From Ectocarpus siliculosus (Eukaryota > Sar > Phaeophyceae > Ectocarpales > Ectocarpaceae): a DNA stretch of 22,197 bases. Below the pieces are notes generated by a model. That model saw only the letters and a program-made list of their open reading frames with translations, ran no database searches and was not told the origin of the DNA. Both the position numbers and the translations under genes were made by a program. The stretch lies in assembly GCA_000310025.1 (NCBI GenBank), contig FN649751.1:5304673-5326869 (forward strand). The letters run 5' to 3'. Shown here piece by piece: positions 1-8,823 of the stretch (position 1 is its first letter; every line of letters starts with the position of its first letter).

Positions 1-161
1 TAAAGTCCGGGTCTCGGAGGTGGAACTCTCCCCCTCCCTCCCGGCCCTTAAGCCTACTAAGGAATCCACACGCTTCCTTAAGTAATAAGAACCAGGCTGA
101 CCACATTCCGCTGGTCGCGCAGCTTGGACACAAACCTCCCCACCACGAAGTCTTGTTCTTC

Positions 162-1301
162 TTACTTCTGGATCCCTCTTCCCGATTTCTTCCTCCATTC
201 CGTCCCTTGCCCCGGTTGTCTCTCCAATACCCCTTCCCCTTCTTCCAACACCGACAACCATGCTGGGTCTTGCATATTCGCCCTCACGTATGCCATGAAT
301 GCGTACGACGACCACCTCCCTTCCTTCTTTATCACAGCCTCCGGTACCCCTTTCGCGGCCAGCGTCGTCGCCCCACCTATCCTTCCAGAATGTAACGCAA
401 ACTCTTCCGGTTTTAGCTCCGCCCCTGCCCCTTTCCCTTCCTTCGACCACATCTTTGACACCGCTCTTATCCCCTTCCTCATTTGTTCTGTCGCCTTCCC
501 TCTCTGCCATACCTCCCACTTCCCTTTTCTTCTGTGTACCATCAATGCTGCCGTTGCAATTAATCCTCCACTTCCATAAATCCCGAATAGTTCCAGCATC
601 AATTCCACCGCTCCACTCGCCCTCCCCCTCTCCCTGACCATCACCGCTCCTTTCCTCCCTTGGTCTCCCTTCGAGCCTCTCATACACACTTCTATCCTAC
701 ACTGCCCTTAACCTCCCCGGTCCTTCCAGCTGATTATCGCCCTCGAAGAATGCCACGTCCCCCCTGCACAGGCAGTACACGTCGTGAATTTTTCCATCCT
801 TTTCCGCAAACAACTCTGACGCCCTCAACATCAGCAGATATGCCAAGGTCAATCCGATCCATAGCACTCTTCCCCCTGCACACCCTCACCGCCAACACTC
901 TGCTGCATTGCACTCACCATTCCCCATGTCAGAGGTCTCCTCACTCTTGCTTGTGTACCTTTCTCCACGTGCCCTCTCTTATTACCTTGCGCTACCCCTT
1001 TGATGTACAGGTTACTCAACGGCAAAGACATGTTCTGAAACTGTTGATGATAAAAATGTACCGCCACGAGCTTCCCCATTGTCCTCGAATCCCTATTTCC
1101 TAGGAACGCACTACTACAGTAAGCCGTGTACTCCGCCAGCTCCTCCACTATCTCCCCTTCCTCCGACCCCTTCGCAATCCATGGGCTCTTCTGCACTCGT
1201 TCCCTCCTCTTTATCCACATGTTCCAAGCCCCGGTGTAATTTTTTCTAGTCGACGCTGCAACTCTTCCAAGTGCGTAGCTTCGCGCAAAATGTCTGCACA
1301 T
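162..1301 (-). pseudogene. Decayed tyrosine recombinase of a mobile element, at least two frameshifts
   Basis: On the minus strand an N-terminal part (from an ATG at 1301 down to a stop at 849-851) resembles the helical core-binding domain of tyrosine recombinases, with the stretch RVAASTRKNYTGAWNMW. The catalytic domain continues in another frame just below 850, where LMLRASELF carries the first catalytic Arg. It shifts frame again near 690-725 into the last part. There ALHSGRIGGAT (His near 390-392) gives the HxxR box, GRWSS the next box with Trp in the usual His position, and AYVRAN (Tyr near 288-290) the nucleophile, before the stop at 162. The three segments sum to about 370-380 codons, the size of a whole recombinase. 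Such genes occur in DIRS-like and Crypton-like elements and as stand-alone integrases; no reverse transcriptase or terminal repeat was seen to decide between these. The two breaks make it a pseudogene unless they are assembly errors. Confidence 0.75.
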
Positions 1302-1519
1302 AGCTGCTGCTCCTCGGCCTTCAGCTCCTGCACCTGCTGCTCCGGACGTACGTACTGTTGCTATTTTTATGTGTCGGGGTCCGAAAATTGAAAATGTAAC
1401 GACCAGTACAGCTAGAGTCAACAATGACAAGCCCGCCCTTCGTACATATGAATGACTCGTTGTGCTCACGAATGATGATCTCGTCGCGCGGGGTATCCGC
1501 GAACACATGACATGGCCAG

Positions 1520-1665
1520 GACGAGGTGATGCACGTACCGGTGGGCACGCCGTACAGCATCGCGCCGGAGTGCCTCACGGGGGGCTACACGCTGCAATGC
1601 GACGTGTGGTCGGTGGGGGTGCTGGCGTTCATGATGCTGGCGGGGAAACCTCCTTTCACGGGAAG
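1520..1665 (+). CDS. CDPK exon: activation segment end and subdomains VIII-IX
   Basis: The acceptor is CCAG ending at 1519 and the donor is AAG/GTGAGA at 1666. The exon begins with DEVMHVPVGTPYSIAPE, the P+1 loop with the APE motif, and continues to DVWSVGVLAFMMLAGKPPF, whose Asp is the invariant subdomain IX residue. Most CDPKs have Tyr-Tyr-Val or Tyr-Tyr-Ile before APE; here it is Tyr-Ser-Ile. The exon ends in phase 2. Confidence 0.85.
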
Positions 1666-2181
1666 GTGAGAGAAGGAGGCGTTACTCTGCCCAATCAAAA
1701 GTGGTGGCGATTCTTCGGAACATTTTTTTTTACCAAAAAGAGTGATGGCGAGGAGGATACAAGGGGTGGCAGAGTAGATATTCTCATACAAGGGGTAGCA
1801 GTGTAGATCATCTCAAATTCTCTTGTCTTGTTGATGCACGATAAATAGAGCTGCGACAAGTTGAAAGGACGCTTGCATTTTTCCTATAGGATTGTGAAAT
1901 GTGGGCGGTCATGGACTCTCGAGTTGCTGTGCAAAGATAGGGAAGGCTCTGGCTTGCATGTCTTGGGGGCATGGCCATGGGTCAAGGATACAGAGGAAGA
2001 CACGTGCATAACGACTCGGTGTACGATAGATGTTCTGGTTGATGCCGCTCGACCCTTTCCACCTGCCCTCGCGTGCCCTTCGTATCTATCCCTCCTCGCA
2101 CAAGAACATGCCTTCTCCTGCTCCGTGACACTCTGCCGATCTTGCAATCGCTCCTCGCTGCTTCTGATTCCTCGCCGCGTG

Positions 2182-2213
<32 letters not shown>

Positions 2214-2223
2214 TGTTTGTCTC

Positions 2224-2311
<88 letters not shown>

Positions 2312-5300
2312 TGTCTTTCTCTTATGTCCTGGTGTCGTGCTGGCAGGGACGACTTCGAGGTGTTGGAGGCGGTGAAGGCGGGAACGTGGGAGTGGCCGGA
2401 GCACGTGTCCGTTTCCGAGGAAGCCAAGGCCTTCGTCGCCGGGCTGCTCGTCGTCGATCCCGCGCAGAGACTCACCTGCGAGCAGGCGCTTAAGCACCGC
2501 TGGATGCAGGTGTTCTTCGACTCTTTGCCACCGTGTGTATCGTGTCTACGACTGCGTTCTCCAGGATTATGGGTACTAGGCAGTGTATTTGTGAGGCGTA
2601 ATTGTGGTAATTTGTCACAACGCACGTACTGACGGGGCGGGGGGGATCAAGCTATTCTTGCTGTCATTGAGGCGTTGCTAGTGTTGTCTTGGAGCCCTGT
2701 CTGAAACCCTTGAGTATTGCTGGTGGACGCTTCCGGTTCAGTTTGCTTCTAGCAAGGCTTGGCTCGGCAATCTCGTTGTCTCATGTTGTGATAGCGCAGC
2801 TATTTTCAGATACATACGCGTCTAGAAGAGAGCTCCTGTGTATTTGATAAACCGTCCTTGATAGGTGGACCTGTCGTTGACATCGAAAAGATTATCCGCA
2901 AGCGGCGAAAGGCTCACTCACCCCTAGTGTCCTATCCCGCCTGCCTGTTGGGTGTGGTTCGATTCTACGTGACCCCTCCCCTTCCGTCCGCATGTGTTTG
3001 ACGGTGCGTGCGTTGTTGGTGGCCGGCTACAGTCGACTCAGTCTGAGGTTGAGCTTCCAAACCCGCTGGTGATGGACTCGCTGCAGAGCTTCGAGTCGCT
3101 CGGCACGATCAAGAAGCTGGTCCTGAGGATGATCGCGTTCACTCTGGAGGCTTGGCAGGTAAAAAGCCTCTCGGTCGCTGAATCCGCACGCGTAGCCCAA
3201 TGGTCCCATCCCTTCATGTTCATAGGAATCGAGTCGAGAGCCCTAAAGGCAGGGCTTTCTGCTAAACTCCCCGTCGTGCGGTACGGCCAATGTTTAGGGT
3301 ACGCTTTGGAGATCGGAAGCGTCAGGCGTGCGGGGTTACCGGCTGTCCGATCATACCGCGGGCTAAATATTTTGAAACGGCCTGCCGTTTTTGACTTGAA
3401 GCGACGCGAGGCAAAGGGCTCGCTTACATGCCACTGCACACACGGCCCCCTCTTCCACCCCATTACACGGCCGAAGAATTTTGGCACAGTTTGGTACGAA
3501 GGGTCGAGTTGTGCGTAGAGAGTTGTGCCGTAGACCCTGGCGAGTATCTCCGTAGACCACGAGGTCTCGCCGACGGGTACGGGGCTCCCGCTCTAGACGT
3601 CATAACGGCTCCTTTTCGCGAGATCATTCTGTTTCGCGAGATTATCCCTTCCTCTATTCTGGCGCGACGTACACTCCCATACGTGAGCGCGACCCGTTAA
3701 ATTTGACACCAGTGCACAACAACCCGATCGAAAGTAGCAACGGTGATACCTCTTTTCTGTCTACTTGACGACGTGAAGGCCATCTCCACACACACACACG
3801 CACGTTGAGTCTCTGCCTCCGTTGTCACTAAGTCCAAACATACAACCTGATCCGAAGCAACACACACCTTTTCGTCTACTTGGCATAACCGAAGGCCGTC
3901 TCCACACACACGCGCGCAGGTCGAGTCTCTGCGGTGCGAGTTCCGCAAGTGCGACCGAGCTTGCAACGGCCTCATCACTCTGCAAGAGCTCCGGGTGTCG
4001 CTAGCGCAGCAGGGCCTTCTGAGCAACGGTCGCGACGCCGTTGGGTTGGGCAAGATGCTCGACGCGGCGCAAGGAGGGCCCGGGGACGCGGGCGTTATTC
4101 GGTGAGGCGGGGACAGCGGACAGCGGACGCGCGGGGCAAACGTTCAGCCAGACAGAAATGTCTGCCACTCACTGGAAATAACCCAACACGTGCCCTTTGG
4201 CTGTGGTTTAATGTAGAGCGGGTAATCTTCTTTCTTTGTACGCATACTTTCGAGCAACATGATGTTCAACAATAGTCAACTGGTCTTGGCGTATTTTCAG
4301 AGTTTATCCTGGCCGTCTCATGTTGACGGGTGTGGGTTTTTGTTTGTGACCACACCTGTTCGCCCTCTCAGATTGATTGTTATGTGGTGTTCAAGACGGT
4401 GGTACTGGACAGAGATGAGGATCGCTTTAACGTAGAGACGACGCTTGTTTTAGCCACACACAGATTATATTTTATCTTTCCATGTTTTGTTCCATGTCGT
4501 CTCGATCAGAGTGTCGCGGCCACGGCCACTGCACTATGACCCCCCCCCGTTCCTCCTCCTTTTTTTCAGCTCCTTGCGAAGGCTGTGAAGACTGTTTTTT
4601 TGCGTTACACGTGACGCAAGCCGGGTGTTCACGGGCCTCAAGGAAGGAAGGCGAGCCGCCGACGACACACGTTCAGTCTTGGGTTTCGCATTCTCCTCTT
4701 GTGTTTTGTCGTCTGTTTTATGGTTTTCTCGTGCACGCTCGTTTCTTCTTGTGATCATCACGAATTGTCGTTCTTTTCAGGTACAACGACTTCCTCGCGG
4801 CATCCCTCATGTCTTCGAAGGACAACTCCATTCTAGACGATGCCATCCTTCAGGTACGATCAGGGGTTCCGGCACCTGTTTGGCACAGTTGAGACCAACA
4901 CGGGGCCTGTGGCGAGCTGTCGGTCACGCAGTGCCTGCCGCGCGTTTCCTCTTTGCCTTCGCACTACGTCTTGTTCGCTGTGCGCTTGTTTCGTCTCTCT
5001 TGCGTGGTTACAGCAAGCAGCGGCACACGACATACATGCTCTTTTGTTTTCTTCACTCAGTTATGTGTGTGTGTGTTTTTTTTTTTTTTTCAGGCGGCTT
5101 TCGACAGGTTCGACCGCTCCCAGGCCGGTGAGATCACAGGCCGAGACCTGCGGCTGTTCCTAGGGAAGGAGCTAGACGACAACGAGATCGACAAGATGCT
5201 CAAGGAGGCAGGCCTCCAGCACGGGGGAAGGTGAGAGATAGGGAGATAGGGAGGAGGAAGGGGCGAAGAAAGTAAGGTGATGATAGTGGCAGAACTTGGT

Positions 5301-6018
5301 GTTTATTTTCCCGTGTGGGCCATGTGATACACACGACGACGCCCAACGATATTTCAACAGGTGTACGGTATGGATGTCGGTGCTCGTGATACAGGAGTGA
5401 TGAACTACGCGTTTGGTGTCCGCATCGGGTGGACGGCTACTTCTTTCGGGGTTCTTGGCCCACCCTCTCTCTTTCGTCATTGTCATGCGCCTCCCCTTGC
5501 GTACCATCCAAGCCTACCTCACCAAGCAGAAAAAGAGGTAGTAGAGCGTGGCAAGGGTGTTGAGTGACGGTTTCTCCCCAGATCACTTCTTCTCCAACTC
5601 GGACCCAAGGGATGGCGGCGGATACATCCTATGCACCGCCGAATAGGAATACTCTGGTAAATGTTTGCCACGTTTACTCCTCTTTGGACGTACTTTTGAC
5701 ACATTCGGCAAGGCACGCGAAGGCAATGAAGAAAGCACGTGCGCCGCCGACTATTCCCGAGTCCCGTAATTAGTCGCACCGTTCTTCGCGAAGTTCTACG
5801 TAAAGGTCAACGCACTTGAAGAAGTTTGTTTTTACATATCCACGATCCCCTTGGTCGCGCCACCTCCCCAACTCACCCGTTGTGCGTTCGCCGGCCGTCC
5901 TTTTTGGTAATCGTGGTTTTTCAGCATGTCCTTTGAGGAGTTCAAGGAGCTCATGCAGACAACGCTGTACTCGCCAACCTTGAGCCGCGCTGGCAGCTGC
6001 CCTCCGCCGGACAGTTGA
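1520..6018 (+). CDS. Calcium-dependent protein kinase (CDPK), 3' part, seven exons; 5' exons missing
   Basis: Ser/Thr kinase fused to a calmodulin-like domain, expected to phosphorylate targets in response to calcium in the cytosol or at membranes. Exons are 1520-1665, 2347-2509, 3033-3158 (or from 3042), 3920-4101, 4781-4853, 5094-5230 and 5925-6018. All junctions are GT-AG and all phases agree (2,0,0,2,0,2). Visible in order: activation-segment end VGTPYSIAPE, subdomain IX DVWSVGVLAFMM, subdomain XI Arg in DPAQRLT, a regulatory junction with GTIKKLVLRMIAFTL, four EF-hands, and a short tail ending at TGA 6016-6018. Order and spacing match CDPKs of plants, ciliates, apicomplexans and stramenopiles. 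The ATP-binding lobe, catalytic loop and DFG are not found in 1-1519, so the start lies left of the window or was lost. The EF-hand loops are degenerate. The family call is firm; activity is not testable here. Confidence 0.9.
1666..2346 (+). other. CDPK intron with TCTG microsatellite
   Basis: This intron runs from GTGAGA to GGCAG. It contains GCCT units and then about 20 TCTG/GTCT units between roughly 2183 and 2310. The repeat unit contains no stop in any frame on either strand, which explains the long open frames around it. I see no gene of its own here. Confidence 0.75.
2183..2310. repeat. (GCCT)n-(TCTG)n microsatellite
   Basis: Five to six GCCT units are followed by an interrupted part and then a nearly perfect run of TCTG. 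It lies 36 nt before the acceptor at 2346, so the RNA copy is U/C-rich in the place where a polypyrimidine tract would sit. Confidence 0.95.
2347..2509 (+). CDS. CDPK exon: kinase C-lobe, subdomains X-XI
   Basis: The acceptor GGCAG ends at 2346 and the donor is ATGCAG/GTGTTC at 2510. The translation includes EEAKAFVAGLLVVDPAQRLT and then EQALKHRWMQ, the standard end of a CaMK-type kinase domain; the Arg after DPAQ is the structural subdomain XI residue. The exon starts 36 nt after a long TCTG repeat. Confidence 0.88.
3033..3158 (+). CDS. CDPK exon: autoinhibitory junction
   Basis: Two in-frame acceptors are possible, CTACAG ending at 3032 or CTCAG ending at 3041. Both keep phase 0 and change the protein by three residues. 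The exon encodes ELPNPLVMDSLQSFESLG followed by TIKKLVLRMIAFTLEAWQ, the helical link between kinase and calmodulin-like domain that acts as pseudosubstrate in CDPKs. The donor is CAG/GTAAAA at 3159. Confidence 0.8.
3719..3932. repeat. Diverged direct duplication spanning the acceptor of the EF-hand 1 exon
   Basis: Two copies, about 3719-3816 and 3843-3932, share the order TCTACTTG, GAAGGCC, TCTCCACACACA and GAGTCTCTGC. The last two landmarks are offset by 116 bp (3775 and 3891; 3807 and 3923). Copy 2 carries the working acceptor and the first codons of the EF-hand 1 exon. Copy 1 has ACGTTGAG where copy 2 has GCAGGTCGAG, so its acceptor is lost. Confidence 0.75.
3920..4101 (+). CDS. CDPK exon: EF-hand 1 and first half of EF-hand 2
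   Basis: The acceptor is GCGCGCAG ending at 3919 and the donor is TTCG/GTGAGG at 4102. The EF-hand 1 loop reads DRACNGLITLQE: Asp1, Asn5, Gly6, Ile8 and Glu12 are kept, but position 3 is Ala. The EF-hand 2 loop, split by the next intron, has GPGDAGVI where acidic ligands are expected. The upstream boundary of this exon is duplicated in the intron. Confidence 0.83.
4781..4853 (+). CDS. CDPK exon: EF-hand 2 exit helix
   Basis: The acceptor is TTCTTTTCAG ending at 4780 and the donor CAG/GTACGA at 4854. The exon encodes YNDFLAASLMSS and then DNSILDDAILQ, matching the usual CDPK block between EF-hands 2 and 3 (DYGEFLAATL in the family). Position 12 of loop 2 is Asp rather than Glu. Confidence 0.83.
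5094..5230 (+). CDS. CDPK exon: EF-hand 3 and start of EF-hand 4
   Basis: A long T-tract precedes the acceptor CAG at 5091-5093, and the donor is GGAAG/GTGAGA at 5231. The EF-hand 3 loop is DRSQAGEITGRD: Asp1, Ser3, Gly6 and Ile8 are acceptable, but position 5 is Ala and position 12 is Asp. The exit helix leads into EIDKMLKEAGLQHGG, where EF-hand 4 begins with Gly, Gln and Gly at ligand positions 1, 3 and 5. Confidence 0.85.
5925..6018 (+). CDS. CDPK last exon: end of EF-hand 4, tail and stop
   Basis: The acceptor GTTTTTCAG ends at 5924 and completes a split Ser codon. MSFEEFKELMQTT closes EF-hand 4, followed by a short tail LYSPTLSRAGSCPPPDS and TGA at 6016-6018. The frame agrees with the preceding exon, which ends in phase 2. 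Confidence 0.83.
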
Positions 6019-8823
6019 TGTTGTGGTTCAACCAACACACGCCGCACAGGAGTGCGTTTGTGCGTGTGCCCTTGATGTTCTGTGCGTTCGGTGTGTGGCA
6101 CGAGACGCTACCTAGAAAAGACGCTCCGGGAGGAAAACAACACTCTGTCTCCACGTCTGGCATGTGGAGGGTGAACGGGCCTCTTACTCTGTTACTGGCA
6201 GTGTGCGGAGCAACGGAGGCGTTGTCAAGGGGGGGGGGGCGGGGGGCGTGCATACGCGTGCCTCTCACCCTACGGCACGAATGGCGGGGTAGTTTCACCG
6301 GCGTAAAAGTGGTAGTGTCCAGGGTGCTCGGCAACATCAGCCTACTACATAGAAGCGACGTGATTGGCGCGGGTGTGCGCTGGACAACTGCTGGCTGGTG
6401 GACCGCGCGTTTCATGTGTCGTTGGAATCTACGAAGGGCGGATTGACAACTGCCAAACCAATATTCTTTGGGTACCGGCTGTAGCGCCATACATGAAACA
6501 TTCCGGCAGGGGCAGGACAAGACGTAGACTAAGGCTTTGATGGAGGTGCTCGGCGGGGAGAGATGTGGTCAACTTCGGCGACCAGTATTGTCGGCGCGAT
6601 ATCTCGACGTGTCGGTACATGGTTTCTTGGTGGTACAACCACAGCAAAAGCAAGGGCCATGATTGCGGCAGCGCTGGACACTTTCGGTGTTGTGTATAGA
6701 ATGGGGAGGGGGGGGGGGGCGTTTTTAATTCCACCACGAATAGTATATTCGCCGTGGTAGAGTGTCCACAAAATGTGTGCCATAGCAGTGCGCCGGACTG
6801 GGCACGTAGACGCCATAGATAGGACAGCTTCGAAGCGAGCGCTGAGTTTTGCGTTGGTGTACAGTGTACAAAGGAGAAACGGAGAGGGGGGGCGTTCTCG
6901 CTCACCACGAAAAAAGGGTTTTGCACTGCCGTTTCCGTTGGTGTATGGGGCGCCCACCCGGTTTGCATATGGCGGAACTATGATGTACCGTTGTTTTCCC
7001 CGTTTTCTTGTTAACATTTCCTGGTGGTAAATTATATCTCGTGGCACAATCTCCAAACAGCGATGCTGAGGCTTCTTGCGGGGGGGTGGGCAATCAAATT
7101 TCTAGATGCTTGTCGTTGAACTGGGTACACGGGCGAGGGGCGTCAATACCACCTGCACAAGATGAATCGGCCGTGGGCGTTGAGTGTGGGAGTAGATGAA
7201 AACCGCTTGGCTGATGATTGCGTTCGCGCGAGCGGTTGTGTTGTGTTGTGTGTGCGGGCGCGGCCTGAGGCCGAGGATGATACGCGGTGGTCGGGAGTTG
7301 CGTTGGTTGGAGGGTGAGCGACACACGGAGGATTGGTTTTCGTGCAGTTGGGTCGTTGCTATAGGGTGGTGCTCTGGAGTTCCAACCTGTCGTGTGCAGC
7401 TTGCTGCTCAACGGTGATGTTGTCGTGTTAGGGGAAAAAATTCGGGGTGAGTGGGGGCGCTCGAGTATGCCGATCGACCCCCTCCTCGCTTCGTGTGTCG
7501 CTTGTTGCTTGTTGATTGTTGGTCGGTTGTCCGCTAAGAGGGTAGGGCGTTGGGTTGAATCGCACGCGTGTGTCGGTGTGCGAGCCCCGCGGCCGAGCAC
7601 GGTGTGCAGGTGCTATCATGCCGGCGTGATGTGGATGGAATCAGGTTTCTTCGTAGTCATCATCCTGCACGCATATCGTTGTTTGCCAGTCGATTGGAAT
7701 GCGAGATTGAATTGTCATACATAGAGATGTGGAGGCGGGTAGTCCCGATTTGTGGGCGCTGACACTGCCCTGAAGGGGCTACAGATTCCTCCCTTTGCAG
7801 CATAAACTCACGGCGAGTTTGGGTGTTGAGTCGTGAGTATTTTGGTGCGTGGCCGTGTGGACGGCAGTCTGTGTGAGGGTGTTATTTCTCAAGGCTGTTG
7901 TTCCGCAAGAGCTACACAAGTCCTTACATCTTTGGTGTTTCAATCTCTGCGCAGCGCGTTGATGACCCTGCTGTACGATGAGTCTGTCCATAAGACAACA
8001 TGAGTGGATGACACTACAAATAGCATCGAACAATCCTCGTTATTTGCGCGCACCGGGCGACCTGTTCCCGGAAAGGGACCTTTCCGCCGGCTGCATCTAC
8101 GCATCTTTTGTCAAGCCGCTCGGCCAAGCAAACCATGATATTTACACGAGTTTTACACCGATCTCGTCGCAATGTGATCCAGGGCACGCCGCTATTGTCC
8201 CCTACAGCAGTATTAGCTCCGCCTTGCGCCTTCGGTTGGTCGTGATGGCCTCGAACGCGATCTCAACGGTCAAAAGCAGCGCAAGTCGCGGCCAGACATT
8301 GTCCGGACGTTGCAGGGGTTGTCGACAGACCGCCCACGAATGCGAGCAGCCGACCGCCCCTTGGATGTGGATCTGGCCCATCGTCCGGTCCTTTTGTCCC
8401 ACACGTTTCTCTCCTCTGACAGCGGCGGCAGTATGGTGACGAGAGACGATGAACACGAGCGGGATTGCACGAACTTCGGGGATGAGGTTGTAGACAGAGG
8501 TCGAGGGCAAAAGATGATGCACTTGCATCCCTAAGAGAGTGAACGACATTGTCAGACCTTAGTGCAACCTACAACACCATAGCTTTTTCTCTCGCGCCCC
8601 CCGTGGATGTACCAAAATCATGACACTGTTATCCACGCCTCACCCACCCGCACCAGCAGGCTATGTCTGGGCGGTTCAACTCAGCTGGTTCGCAACCAAC
8701 AGGGTGTTCCACCAAAACCATCGGCGACGTATGTTGCAAACGTTCGACGAGACACAAACGTTCCAACGGGGAGGAGTGTGTGTGTGACGACATGGTATAC
8801 CACATGAAACCGATCAGGTGTAT
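6019..8823. other. Region without a supported gene
   Basis: No exon here could be tied to a known domain. The stretch contains G-tracts (about 6229-6246, 6707-6719, 6887-6893 and 7080-7087) and a diverged direct repeat. An open plus-strand stretch at about 8217-8534 (for example DIVRTLQGLSTDRPRMRAAD) reads like protein, but two minus-strand frames over the same bases are equally open. The CDPK 3' UTR must begin here; no clear AATAAA signal was noted. Confidence 0.4.
6640..6945. repeat. Diverged direct repeat with central G-tract
   Basis: Two modules share the order GCGCTG, a TTT-GTTG-GTGTA-like stretch, a G-run, CGTT and CACCACGAA. GCGCTG lies at about 6672 and 6839, and CACCACGAA at about 6732 and 6903, so the modules are about 170 bp apart. 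Similarity is visible by eye but weak, and a partial third module may exist near 6190-6300. Confidence 0.45.

Noticed and set aside
124-637. Pro/Ser-rich open frames on the plus strand
   Set aside because: They are the reverse of the recombinase C-terminal domain, whose conserved HxxR and Tyr motifs fix the coding strand as minus.
1861-2497. Long open frames on both strands over the TCTG repeat (Cys-Leu-Ser-Val and Thr-Asp-Arg-Gln runs)
   Set aside because: The repeat has no stop in any frame, so the open frames are an artefact; only the part after 2346 is coding, as a CDPK exon.
2945-2985. GGTTCGATTC resembling a tRNA T-loop
   Set aside because: The flanks do not give an acceptor stem or a D-arm at the right distance.
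7094-7600. Minus-strand open frame of 168 codons rich in Pro, Thr and His
   Set aside because: Composition follows base bias, no motif, no supporting splice sites.
8202-8549. Minus-strand open frame of 115 codons
   Set aside because: Three frames on two strands are open over the same bases, so no coding strand can be chosen.
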